Assembly: GCA_947579665.1 (NCBI GenBank)
Contig: OX388345.1
Location: 65,897,454-65,961,453 of the forward strand
Source: Sympetrum striolatum
Lineage: Eukaryota > Arthropoda > Insecta > Odonata > Libellulidae
Reading direction: 5' to 3'
Length of the DNA stretch: 64,000 nt
Positions 25,125 to 36,668 of this stretch are shown in pieces. The notes under the pieces are model-generated. The model saw only the letters and a program-made list of their open reading frames with translations, was not told where the DNA came from and ran no database searches. Both the position numbers and the translations under genes were made by a program. The stretch's first letter is position 1. The number at the start of each line of letters is the position of its first letter.

Positions 25125-27059
25125 TGTCTTTTTCCGTTTTAAATTCTATTTGGGCTCGTTTTCTTTGGAATTATCCTAAACTTCTAAGATATACAGACTT
25201 CCATTCGTAATAATTATGACCGTATCGATGCGTTTTTTTACTCTAGTACTATTTCACATCCTCCATATCATATTAAAGCCTTTTGCCTTCATGGTTTAAA
25301 TTTTTTCACACTGTAACCTTTTATAACCGATATTATAATATCATCTTTGCACATCCATGCACTCAATTTCACATTACAGATCATTACAGAGATCATTTAA
25401 AACCGTTAATTATGGATGAAATATTTAATCATACAGTTTGATGAATGGAAGATTCCTTTCAAATGTTGTCCTTTGTTTTTAAAAGAGGAATTCTACTCAT
25501 TGAAGTTAATTTTTCATCTTTGCGAAGTGTTTTAAATTTTAGGGAAGTCTTTTTGTTTCTCTTGACTTCTATAACGAATGCGACTTAAGTGTTTTCGTTA
25601 CTTCAGTTTGAAGCTTAGCAAAAGGGAGGAAATTAAACAAATGCATTCAGAAATTGCATAATAAAAGAAAGCTTTTAATTAGCCTCAGCAATGTTAAGTT
25701 TACTAAATGTACATGAAAAAGCCACAGAGAAAGAAAATATTTTAAGAGAGCATTTTCCCTAATATGCTCTTAAAATTAATGGTGGGATTACTTTCGTCAG
25801 CTATAAGCACTTGCAACTGAAGTTACATAAAAAATATTTTACATTACAACAAAAATACACCTAAAGTTTCAGAAAATAAACAAAACAATCCGTAAATAAT
25901 TCGGTAGCAATGGGAATACATTTTTATAGCAAAATTAGCTTAAAACGTGCCTTTAAAAATGTTGATATGTCGCTAAAAATACTTTAATTGCGCCCTGAAG
26001 TTTCTCCGTAGGATTATGTCCCCTTAAGTTAGCCTTTTTAACGCCCTTCTCATTACCTCTTAAAAGCTAATCTTACCCTTTATGAGTATCTTCCATCAAA
26101 TTTTATATTTGTCCTCCTCTCCTTTTCCTTCACGATCTACGACCATTACTTTCCTTTGCAAGTCTGTACCTCTCCGCATTTAACCTACCCATTTCTTCAA
26201 TTAAAACCACTTCTCCACCCACCATCACTAGTACTTCCTTGTACTTTACCAATATATACTTCGCTCATGTCTCAAAGACCAATCCTTTGAAATGCTCCTT
26301 TCTTAGTGTACACGTTCCTCACCCACGCACCAAAACCTTCCAGAGTAAGGATATTATTGGTCTATTCCTGGAATTTTACTCAAGAGCTTTCATCTTCTAT
26401 TCCTATCTCATTGAGAAGATTATTCTTTGATACATGGGGAAAATGAGGATTACTCGTCAAAATAATTGTACATACATAAATAATTTGTCCGTAAAAAATT
26501 TATTTATTTTGTGAACTAAAAATATTCTGTAAACAAGAAGTAAAGGTAATATCAATATTAAGAGCTACATTTGTAACATGAATATAACTACACTCAAAAT
26601 TACACATAAAACTATTTATGTAATGAGAGCGTACGTACATAATATAAATCTCTCTTAAATTAGTTTTTCTCCAATAAAAGTTATGTATGCAATAACTGGA
26701 CATATCCGGCTTACTCCCTTTCGCTTTCCTTCACTTGGGACCCAAACGTTTGCTATTCAACGCGAGGTTATAAATTCCTTCCCTTTATTCGTATTTTACT
26801 GAAAAACTTCTCGCTTTCACGGCAGAAAGTGTCATAGAGAGCGAAATATATGCGTGCATGGCAGCGAATTTATCTATAAAGCCGGCGTGAATGTAACAAT
26901 TTAATCGGATAAGGGAGGAAAGTTTTAAGTCCGGACAGTAAAAATGAAAACTCGTATAAAAGGGATGGAGAGCAATAGAGAGATAGTCGATGTAAGAGGA
27001 TAAAAGAGGATATTCGGGAGGGTGTAGCGAGTGGGTGGCAGACAGGAAGCAAACGACAC
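25125..27059. other. AT-rich non-coding DNA
   Basis: No gene is recognised. A GTATAAAAGG word at 26954-26963 resembles a TATA box, but nothing downstream looks like a transcribed gene. Confidence 0.5.
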
Positions 27060-27880
27060 TTGCACAGGATGTCCTATTTTCACGGCTTTATACTCCCCAT
27101 ATTCCTCCTCCCACTAAAACCCAGCCCAGCTTAACCTCCCACTCTTTCCTACCTGTCTCTCTTCTTCTACATCTATCCATCCATTCTCCCTGTCTTCGTA
27201 CATCCACTCTTCTTATGACCATAGGATCGCTATCCCCATCTTTCCCAATGCTTTCTGAATAAGTGTACTACCTTTCGGTAGGTCCATATGTCCTAATATT
27301 TTCTATTTAATGTCCTGTTTCTCGTTACTTCCCCCCCCCCTTCTTCTCCACCTCTCCTATCCATCCATTCTTCCTGTCTTCGTACATAAATTCTATCTTC
27401 TTATCACAAATTTCTCCATATCTTTACCGATTACTTCTACATTACTACCTTTCGGCAGGTTCACGTGTCCTAATATTTCCTATTTAATGATCTGTTTTTC
27501 GTTGCTTCTTTCGTCTTCTTCCCCATTTCTCCTATCTATCCCTTACCTCTGTCTTTGTACATCCACTCTTTTTATCGCCACAATTCGCATTGTAGTATTT
27601 CCCAATTTCTTCTACAGAAGTAGTAACCTTACGGTAGGTTCATGTGTTCTAATATTTCTTATTTATCGTCCCGTTTTTAGTTGATTGATAACATATCCCA
27701 ATATCATACAACATATTTTCCCTTAGTCTTTCATTCAGTCTTTTCCCTTGCATCAATTCTTCAATTGGTTTCTTTGCCAATCACTTTCCTCTCAATAACC
27801 ACTCATTCCCCTTGCCGTCACTTAGTTACGTAATTCCATTAAAACCCTCTTTTCCACGGCCATCTCTAGCAGCAATTTGT
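27060..27880 (+). repeat. Pyrimidine-rich tract containing a 177-bp tandem repeat
   Basis: Plus-strand CT-rich DNA. Within it an anchor CCT[TA].CGG.AGGT followed by CATGTGTCCTAATATTT and TATTTAATG recurs at 27267, 27444 and 27622, a spacing of 177-178 bp. A partial earlier unit covers about 27150-27266 (ATCCATCCATTC, TGTCTTCGTACAT). Each anchor can fold into a small hairpin (CTACC-TTTC-GGTAG in unit 1). Ten consecutive C lie at 27331-27340. The 124- and 75-codon frames here are low-complexity by-products. Confidence 0.75.
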
Positions 27881-27896
27881 TTGTTTACTTTTGTTG

Positions 27897-28258
27897 TTTC
27901 GCAACCCAATTTACTAACCCAAAATCTTTGAATGTGCTTCTTTATTCTACGTTTCACATTCAAACAGCAAAAAACTTCATCCCAAGAACTTTACTGATAA
28001 TTTTCCAATTCATTTAAAAAGGCTCTCGTCATCAGTATCCGTTACTTTAGGAAAGCTTCCTTGGCTAATACGATTGTATTTTTGAACCTCATCTGAGCAA
28101 GTTTCATCCCTAGAAAGAAGACGATTCAAGTAATGAAATTTGTCCACCTGATGTAATTGTTTTCTATCAACTCTGACGGTTAACATAGCTTTCTTTCCTC
28201 TTTTAAACATCATTACTTGTATTTTCCTTGCTCCTTTTTCTTTCCAAACTCTCTTACT
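27897..28258 (-). pseudogene. LINE reverse transcriptase C-terminal fragment
   Basis: One minus-strand frame matches the region after the catalytic palm of non-LTR retrotransposon reverse transcriptases. In order it gives KIQVMMFKRGKKA (family: KTKVMVFGRG), VDRKQLHQVDKFHYLN (family: hydrophobic-x-x-V-D-x-F-x-YLG), ETCSDEVQKYNRISQGSF (family: a basic helix of type EI..RI..A..AF) and, past a stop, FLLFECET (family: LLYGCETW). Stops fall at 28010-28012, at 27977-27979 and at 27947-27949. The last two sit exactly where the family has Trp, as TGG to TGA or TAG changes would give. The YLG Gly is replaced by Asn. The palm motif and the endonuclease are not seen nearby. The piece is dead and truncated at both ends; the clade cannot be fixed from it. 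Confidence 0.8.
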
Positions 28259-30889
28259 TTAACATTTCCCCCATATAATATGTTTGCAAATAATTTAGGA
28301 TTCCTCCTGTCATTCGTCCTTGTCTTTCGTGTTTCTTCTATTTTAGCTGAAATTCGATGCCTAGGTATTTTCTCTTTATCACGCTGTCCGCTAAGAAAAT
28401 GCGGGTTAATACATACGTGAGCTGAGATGCCTGCCTTTGTTTCCTAGTTCAGAAAGTCTCCAAGGATTTCCTCAAGAGTTGAGATGCTCACAAATGAGAT
28501 GCCATCTCGTCATGACGTTTGCTAGCCATAATTTATCTGTGTGAATATGAATTAAAGAATACGGAAATTCAAATGGGAAATATGTTTGCTAATGTCCGAA
28601 AAGAAATATGAGGTGTAAGTTTGGGCGGAACGGTCTCAAATTTCGTATTCCCGTATGAGAAAAAAATTGTAGGTATATTCTTTTTGGATAGACGTATTCA
28701 GAAAGTTATTCAATATTTCAGTAAAACTTTTAGCAAATATTTACCCTAAAACTTTCGTATGAATTGTTTAAATGAACCAAGTTAAGTATTTAATATAAAT
28801 ATACGTGTATATAATTATATATAAGTATTACTGAAAAGGAGAAAACAATTTACAGCGAAAATATCGCGCGAGAATTTCAAAGACGGAGTATAGAATGAAA
28901 ACTCAATCCCAGGATAATCAAGTACTCTCTCACCAGATTTTGACTTCAAATGTAAGTCTGTACTAAATATCGTGGGGTGATTTATCAAGAAATGTGTAAA
29001 ATTTTCTACAGAGTATAAGTTCTTAGCATTTTGAAACAATGAAGATTCATCCTAACAATTGTTCCAGAAATTAAAAGACGCATTTTCATTTTATATTAAG
29101 GAAATAATTGTACCGGTTGGATAAAATTTTCTTCAGTTTTTATTAATATGTAATTTAATTCGCATTCGTATTTAAAATAGTGTCTAGCTTTACCGACGAG
29201 GCTGCTTAATTGTATTGATTTTAATCTAATAGTCTCACGTACGTGTATCTTCCAATATATTGACATACATAACTCTGTTTTTTTGGATCCTTAGCTGTTC
29301 ATTTCAATATGGATTCATCCTTGGGTACAAATCAGAAGCTCAAGTCCCACAAGTCATTCTTAGTGTGGTTGGACACAGACTTATAGATTAATGTTTCGGA
29401 GGAAAAGGTATCAGGGAGAGAACGTAGGATGGAGAAAAAGGATATAAATAGCCTTATCTACTAAGAAGACGGCTTAGTGGGTCGATATTATGTGACTCTA
29501 AGATTAGGAGTCCATAAATAGAAGAAAAGGAGTTCATTAAGTATTCTGCGCAGATACTACTTCTTCCCGAACAACGTACCTCATCGATCTCCTAAGCAAT
29601 GGAAAATGAACGTCTGCAGTCAGTCATCTTTTAATTACATACCGAAACATAAAGCGAGCAATATTAGTTCTATTTTAAAAAAATCAAGATTTATAAAACA
29701 TAGTGTAGTGATTGCATAACGATGTTATCCAGGCTTATAACAGTCTTTCTTCTCAATACCTGCAGTCATAATTACTTTTTATCCCTAACTTGAGCGACCA
29801 CCTTTTGTTTTAATTTAGTTTCCTTATTTAGACTGAATGAATTTTCCTTTTCAATTAAAGCAAGAAATTTTCTAGATTTGGGCAGAGACGGAGGCATAAA
29901 ATTATAATAAAATACGCACGTTAGCAATAAGGCTCATACTCATCCGAGCATTTACTATAGAGCAAGGAAATTTTGTTGCTCAATCAATTTAGAATACTCG
30001 TTCCCATGAGAATTTATTTAGCTGCAGACGCATCCATTCATCTCTTCAGGCATTCTCTATGATACTTCGGAAAATATACCATCCTCCTCTTCAGGATCTC
30101 GTATACACTAAATCTTAAGGTAAATAAATTTAAAGGTATCTGTAAGCATCGATAGCAGAAGAGTGCTTTAAATCTCTCTAAAATCGTAAATTTTGTCATA
30201 GTTGTGTGTTTTTTAAAGATTTTTCGATATGTATATCCCTGCTCTTAAAGCTGCGATAGGGAACCTGCGAACGAGTCCTTTCTTTCTGAAACGAATGCAA
30301 TACTTTTATACCTAATGTGGCTTATTATTCCGGGTTAAAATAAAATGAACATTACTTTACACAAGTTTATTCAGCACTCCAATTAGTTTATTTTGTACAA
30401 TTTCGATGCTAAATTATTTGAATGTAGGCTATACGACATTCAAGTATGGTTTCATAGTCTCCTATTCGGCCTAAAAGTTTGTCTATGTCTATGCAAGAAC
30501 CCTGCAAGCTGCCTTTCGGCGTGTGGCAGAGGTGCAGACTCATTGACTCTATTTACCTAATTGATTGCTTTCGCGTCTTGTTCGCGGAAAAAATGAATTC
30601 TTGAAATAACTCGTTCTAGCATCTATTTCCCTAATCATCGTCGTAGTATTAGAACGGCCTATATAACAGGGGGTCGCATTATATCGGTTACATCATCTGA
30701 GAACGTAATTTCTCTGAACTTATTTAGTAAATTTATCCTTTGAATTAGTCTTCTATCTTCTAATGATGAGGTTTCGTATGAAGTGGAGCGCTCCGTTTCC
30801 TATCAAGGCCCTAACCTAATCATCTTTGAAAAAACTATCTAAATCTATTTATTAGTATCATTTCTTTCATAAGAATCTTTTCAGTTTTA
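28259..30889. other. AT-rich non-coding DNA
   Basis: No gene is recognised. I looked for more of the LINE upstream on the minus strand and found no convincing palm-domain segment. Confidence 0.5.
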
Positions 30890-31052
30890 ATTTTCTGTAA
30901 TTCTCCTCGTACCCATCCCATTCTTTTCAGTTACTCCCTTTCCGACTCTTCCTTATTTTTCTGTGCATATCTTCATGTGACCCCTTCCCCCAACCCTTTC
31001 CTTCCCCAATCACCACCCCCCTTCCGTACCCTTTCCCCTTCTTTCCATGACG
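30890..31052 (+). repeat. Pyrimidine-rich tract
   Basis: Short CT/CCCC-rich plus-strand tract leading into a CpG-retaining patch. Confidence 0.6.
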
Positions 31053-31500
31053 TCAAGAGGAATCGCTCCTTCAACTCGAAAATCTCTCAGCGAGCCCAAC
31101 TTGCCTGCCATCTTGAAGACCACCGCAAGAGCGAAATGAACAGCACTCGGGACGCGCGAAAACAAGCACTCGCTTCATTTGGAGAGCTAATCGCCGTTGT
31201 TTTCAATTACGCCGTCGTTGTGTTCGCAAGGAGAAACGAATCCACTCGCAATAATTAGATTCCCAAGTTCCGTTCGCGTCCGTTTCAAAGGAGAGCGCTG
31301 CTTATTGAGTTTAGATCGGCTTAATCTTTCCCCTGCCCACGGCTACGTCCATTTTCCTCGGAGGCTCTCGGTAGGGCTACCAACCATCCGAGTTCCTCGC
31401 GGGGAAGGATTTATCTTTCTTCGGGGAGCAATTGGTTTCTTGGGAGGCGCTGGAATCGATTTCCGATTCATTCCCACCCTTTCGTTCCAATCAATTGAAT
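31053..31500. other. CpG-retaining patch
   Basis: GC-richer than its surroundings, with many CpG (GGACGCGCGAAAAC, GTTCGCGTCCG, CCTCGCGGGG). Open frames of 70-101 codons cross it on both strands but match no family. It may be an old conserved regulatory element. Confidence 0.35.
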
Positions 31501-32086
31501 AAAATCGGGGATTTATTTTCCTTTTTGTTATTTCGGACATTATATCATTCGACAATCTTATTTTTTCTCTGGTAATGGAATGGATTCGAAATCAAGAAGA
31601 GGAATTAGATTGAGATTGATTCTTAGTAATTAACAGCTAGGAATTACCTTTACTATTTGATTAAAATATGTATTCCCTTAGTAAAATATTAACTCAACTT
31701 AATTCCTTAAAAATTACCAGTGTACAATGTATGTGCGTAGTAATAAATACTAATTGGATATGTACATGTATATTACCAATATGTATAGCCAAATTTGTGC
31801 GGAAAGGAGGAAGGAATTAAAAGAGGAAAAATTGTATGAGAAAACCCACATTTAACTTGCATATTTACGAGTGGTACCTTATGTAACGTATGCAAATTAA
31901 ATTGAACAGTTAGCAAAGGAGAATAAGGTTGATGGAGAATTTGAAGACTCGTATATCGAAGGAAGTTGCGCAGTGGGGCGTTTGTGACAGTTTTATTGAG
32001 CAATGATGCAATCAGCTGCAAATGAAATTTGATATTTCTTAGGCTGTGGTGTGAAAGATTTCCTTGTTAGCTATATATGCATGTTG

Positions 32087-32113
32087 ATTCACCAGGCTTC
32101 ATGCCTGGTGAAT
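32087..32113. repeat. Perfect 11-bp hairpin
   Basis: ATTCACCAGGC at 32087-32097 and its exact complement at 32103-32113 flank TTCAT; five T follow. It looks like a bacterial intrinsic terminator, but that reading has no support in this eukaryotic context. Confidence 0.75.
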
Positions 32114-32784
32114 TTTTATACCGTCTTTATGATTCGTATGTTAGAGTTACTTGGAAATGGATGTCTCTAATATCTCTTTGCTAGATTTCTTTGCGTGGCT
32201 GAATTTTAATATCCAAACAATGCTTTAGTTCATAAATAGCGAGAATCACAATTTCAGATATTTTCAACACCCTGTTTTAAAATTCTGTTGGATAAACATA
32301 TGATGAGACAGCTCTTTTCTTTATACAAATATTTCAGAATTTTCTTCTACTAAATAAGTATTCTTCAAATAATTTTTCATATTCGAAATCGTTATTTAAA
32401 TTAGATGCTAAAAAAACTTTTGAATTACAGGTAATACTATAGTTACTTTTCTGCTAATGTTTTTTCGTGAAAGGGGATCATAAAGAAATGGACATGCGTA
32501 CTGGAAATACTGGGCCCCGCCATTTTGTGTCAGTATATAGAGATTCACGAAAATTACTTTAGAGATAGATGTAGCTACTTGCGAAAGCTGCTAGACCATT
32601 AGAGGATTATAAATTTTCATATTCTTGCCTGTCGTGATATTACTTGTACTACTAGGATTGTTTCATTTCAGGAATAAACAATGACCCCTTCTGAAGAAGT
32701 TATGAATGGGTATCTCGTCACAAAAAGGATTCATACAGATGATAATATAGTCTTAAAAGACGTCAAAGTTTTTGAAACGGCTAC

Positions 32785-32990
32785 TCAAGTAGACGTATAC
32801 TCACTTGAACTGAATCGGTACCTATTCTGCTGGAAGACCGGTTGATTCAAGAAAGCATCGCAGCAATTATTCAAATGGTCAAATAGAGTCGTACCCTCTT
32901 TATAGGAATTAGTTCATGTACCTATTAGGACCTTACCTAATGGTTGATTTAAGAACATGTCACTGCAATCATTCCGGCGTTAGGTTTACG
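32785..32990 (+). repeat. Diverged tandem duplication, about 100 bp
   Basis: TACCTATT recurs at 32819 and 32919, each followed by GGTTGATT.AAGAA, a CATC/CATGTCA word and GCAAT.ATTC. Similarity is moderate, so the edges are approximate. Confidence 0.55.
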
Positions 32991-33059
32991 AGGACTTGAT
33001 GGTCCATAAAGCACCAGAAAGCTCAACTAAATTAAAAGGCATTAGGAAATACTGCGTGA

Positions 33060-33340
33060 AATTAGATGGCGGTAGAAGGGAGACGGTTTGGAATGGGGTG
33101 CAGGTCTGGGAGCCAGTTTGAAACGCCATTCGATGCAAGGCCACGGTATAACGAGGGTGCCATTTCGGCCATTCGCCGCAGACAACGAAGAACGCCCATC
33201 TTTCGCGTCATGTATTTCAGATGGAGCTTTCCCTGCGAACCATTTTGTCCGAGATGAGTTCAATTACTCCAATCGCTCGGCAGAGTGGTTTTAGAAAAAA
33301 TGTCCGACGTCCGTGGGAGAGACAAGGAGAAAAAAAAGAT
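33060..33340. other. CpG-retaining patch
   Basis: GC-richer stretch with overlapping open frames on both strands, none matching a known family. It directly precedes the longest pyrimidine tract of the window. Confidence 0.35.
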
Positions 33341-33359
33341 TCGTTCTCTAATTCAATTC

Positions 33360-34565
33360 AATCCCGCGCATTTTTTTCCTATTCTCCTCCTCCGTGTGAC
33401 CTCTCCCAAAAAGTCCTCCTCCTTTTTAGAGACCTCCGGTTTTTTCCTCACCCCATGTCACATCGCGACATCTCATACCCCCCAGTGCCACCCACTCCTT
33501 CCCTTTCTCTCTCTAGGTGGAAAAAGGACCACTCCAGTCCTAGTCTCCACAAATAAAGGGTCATATTTGTCTAGCTCTCCGTCTTTCTCTCTGTCTGCTT
33601 CCCTCTCTTTCTCTCTCCTCATCCTGTCTTTTTATCTCTCTCCGCTCGTTCTTCATGGATTTAATTTCTGCTCATTCTGTCCCCTCTTGCTATTTCATGT
33701 CTACTCATCTCCTTCCTTCTCGTTCTCTTTTTAGTCTTTCACTGTTTTTTGTATGAAATATTTTTATTCGCTCTCTCTCTGCTCATTCTCTTCCTGATCC
33801 TCTATTATTTAGTGATTCTGTCTGCCGATTATACATAAATTCATTATCTTTCTGCTGTTTTCTTTTCCTTTTCTCCATTGCTTCTTATATAATATATTTT
33901 TACTCGTTCTCTTTCTACAATTTTTTTCTTAATATTTACTGATTCCCTCCCTTCTTCTTCTATTATAACTAATTGTCTTTCATAGTATTCTATTTTCCAT
34001 CTATTTCAATATCCCCTTCCTTCTCTTCTCTGTAGATTTACTTTCTTTCTTCTCTTTGGGTCATTTCCTTTCTCATCTTTCTTCAGTTCATACTCTATCT
34101 TCCTCTTTTTTCTTTCTCTTCTTTTCAATTATTCTCTCACAATTTTATATTCGTTACTCTTTCCTCATATTTTTACTTTCCACCCTCTCTTTCATTACTT
34201 TTTCTACTTTTACTCTCCCTTGTTCTTACTAACGTCCTTGAGAAATGAATTGCTCCATAGCTTTCCCTTCTAATTCTGTTATTCTATTCTCTTTTGGCAT
34301 CTCTTTATTTCTTTTCCTTTACAATTTTTCTGATAATTCTTGTATTTTATTTTCTCCTTTTTCCGTTATCTCATTCCCTCGTGCATCTCCTCGAAATTTC
34401 AATTTAGAAACTCTTTCTCTCCCAACTCTTTCATAACTCAACTTTCCCCTCTTTCTATTCGGTTCTTTTCTGTTTGTTTTTACTTTGTCATCTGTTCGCT
34501 TTCCTTATCTTCCTCTTCCTTTAGCGGTCTTTCAATGGACCTCTCTAGATTATCTCTTAAAATCT
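33360..34565 (+). repeat. 1.2-kb pyrimidine-rich tract
   Basis: The plus strand is very strongly C/T for about 1.2 kb, with words such as TTTCTCTCTCC and TCTTTCTTCTC. Open frames of 63-149 codons are low-complexity (Ser/Phe/Leu/Pro). The mirror-like runs could adopt triplex (H-DNA) structure, and the opposite strand offers many GAGA-type sites. Confidence 0.75.
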
Positions 34566-34999
34566 AATTATTTCTTTTCGATCAGTCAAAATAAGGGCTT
34601 AACATGCTGGTAGTGGCGAAACTAAAATTTCTATTTGCTGGTCTGAAATCTACACAGCAGCGTTAAAATTTCACTAACTTTACTACGTAAGGGAATTCTT
34701 TCTATTCTTTATATTAATGTATTTAATTCAAAATCTGACTATTTCTCGTATTTAATTAAAATCTGGATTAATCTTGCCTTCCTCACTCATTTCCAGAAAC
34801 AACAAGTTAGCAGACCAGCTATTTCTTTACATGTTTAATTACTGAGAGTTATTTTTCTTTTTCGAGTTCATTTCTCGACATTCATCCGTTAATATCTTCC
34901 TCTGAATCGAGCTGGATCGAAAAAAATCAAGATGCGAAACTCGGCGATGTTAAGTAAAAGATACGAAGTTTTTGCTCCAACGGCTGCCGAGTGAAGATT
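34566..34999. other. AT-rich non-coding DNA
   Basis: I see nothing here beyond composition. Confidence 0.5.
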
Positions 35000-35264
35000 T
35001 CGTATCCCTCCGCATTTCTCTTCATTATTCCCTGCTCATTTTCTCATTCTGCTTCTCTCTCTCTCTTACATTAACGAATTCCATTTGTCTCTCACAATTG
35101 TCGGACTGCTCCCACGTCTCCCCCCACCCCAAGAAATATCCTCGACTCCTACTTGCGCCTATTCCTTCCCCTCTCTCCTCACTCTCTCTTTCGTTTCCTT
35201 TCATGCCCATTCTTTTCATCCCTCCCTCGTCCACCTCTTTTTGCACGCACACGTTGCGCATTGT
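35000..35264 (+). repeat. Pyrimidine-rich tract
   Basis: CT-rich plus strand, followed immediately by the strongest CpG-retaining patch of the window. Confidence 0.65.
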
Positions 35265-35900
35265 GACCGGTCGCGGCGCCACCAGCGCGCGGGACACGAA
35301 ACTACTTCGACCTCTGAATCGCTCCCAAGGTCAAACCGGATGCCGCCCCGCGCCATGTTGTTTCTCAAAGAACCGATACGAGTCCAGCAATGCGTACACG
35401 AAGAGATTTTTAGGGTCTTATGGGAAGGGGTTGGTCCCTTCGAGAGGTTTTTTAGCTCATCTTTTCACCGGTGGAAAAAGAGCGCGAGTGGTCTTGGAAA
35501 GGACCGCGCGTTTTTGGAAGCTTCTCATCCGTTTACACGCGCGTTTTCAAACCCGTTCTCTTAAGTTTTTTTTATTTCTTTCTCCTTTCTTTCGCCGGCG
35601 TTAAGGGCGGCGACCCTCATGAATAAGGGCTCATCTCCTTACCCTTGACCCGCTGTTTTGACACACACCCTGCTTTTCTTCCTTTCACCGCGTGTTCCAC
35701 GGAGGATATCGCTCCCGATGGAGGAATCGCGGAACCTCGCGAAAATCGTGGGGTGGGTGCCCAGAGGATGAGGGACAGATAAGCTACTCTTTCTCTTTCG
35801 CCGGTGACGTGGCGAAATTGCTTCCATTGCCGGGGTGCGTCACAAGGAGAGTTCGTTACGTTCTGGGTATTCCTCCGTGGTTTGACGCGAAATGGGTAGT
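35265..35900. other. CpG-retaining GC-rich patch
   Basis: The clearest GC-rich, CpG-dense stretch here (for example GGTCGCGGCGCCACCAGCGC and TTTCGCCGGCG). Frames of 210 and 159 codons overlap it on the plus strand, and 62-101-codon frames occur on both strands. The overlap of different long frames fits high GC rather than selection. A 5' exon with promoter is possible but not shown. Confidence 0.4.
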
Positions 35901-36635
35901 TGAAATCTCCGCTGATATTTGCAATTCAAGTAGGAGAGATGGCAGGAATCGCGGTCCACAAAATAATGATTCTAAGTCCACGAATAGATGTTGCTGACTG
36001 CAAACAGTGTTTGGCAATTCCATAATTGGTCGTAAATTTACTTCTTGCAGTTTCTTTCCCTCGTTCAAGAGCTTGAATCTGCCTTCTTCATTTGAGAAAA
36101 AGAGTTAGTTGATCAGTTCCATCAGGATCATCTGAGGTAGGGAGAACCATATTTTGTTGCATGTAACGCAAAAATGGGGTTCTACATGGATATAGGATAG
36201 TCCAGTCTTTGACTAAAGGAAAGAAATGGTAATAAATTCGTTACACAATCTATATAAATACATACTAATTCACTTACTCGCATAGCAAAATCTACTATTG
36301 AATCTAGAGAGCATATTTATTATTTTTTTATTATAACTATAAAATGCTGATCACTAACCTAGAGAGTTGAGACCGATTACTCTTCGAATAAGATATTATT
36401 CATAATAAAGTAAATGTGTAAATTATCATTGAAAAGATATTGGAGCACATTTTCTCAGTCCTCAATTGACTTTAAATCAATACTGCTGGAAGGTCTTGCA
36501 ATTGAAAGAATTACTTAGAAGTTGAACTTCGTTAAAAAGAAACTGTAAATTCAACATGTTTTCAACTTATAACTTCATTTTTTACTCACGTTTGGACAAA
36601 AAACTCTTAAATTAGTAATTATGAAAGAACTTTTT

Positions 36636-36668
36636 AATAATATTATGATTATAAATCATAATATTATT
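36636..36668. repeat. 33-bp perfect AT palindrome
   Basis: The 15-nt arm AATAATATTATGATT (36636-36650) and its exact complement (36654-36668) flank ATA. The arms are almost pure A/T with one C-G pair per arm. Confidence 0.85.

Larger units (their letters stand above)
31501..33059. other. Non-coding DNA with a hairpin and a tandem duplication
   Basis: AT-rich; an 11-bp hairpin lies at 32087-32113 and a 100-bp tandem duplication around 32790-32990, both listed separately. No gene is recognised. Confidence 0.5.

Noticed and set aside
26954..26963. GTATAAAAGG as a TATA box
   Set aside because: No initiator, open frame or CpG context follows; AT-rich DNA makes such words common.
32087..32118. 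Hairpin plus T run resembling a bacterial terminator
   Set aside because: The rest of the window is eukaryotic, so the bacterial reading has no meaning here.
33221..33734. 111- and 149-codon frames
   Set aside because: They are produced by CT-rich composition; the peptides are low-complexity.
34972..35604. 210-codon plus-strand frame, with a 159-codon frame overlapping it
   Set aside because: The first part is a Ser/Leu/Phe translation of a pyrimidine tract and the second part lies in GC-rich DNA where stops are rare. Two long frames in different phases over the same bases argue against either.
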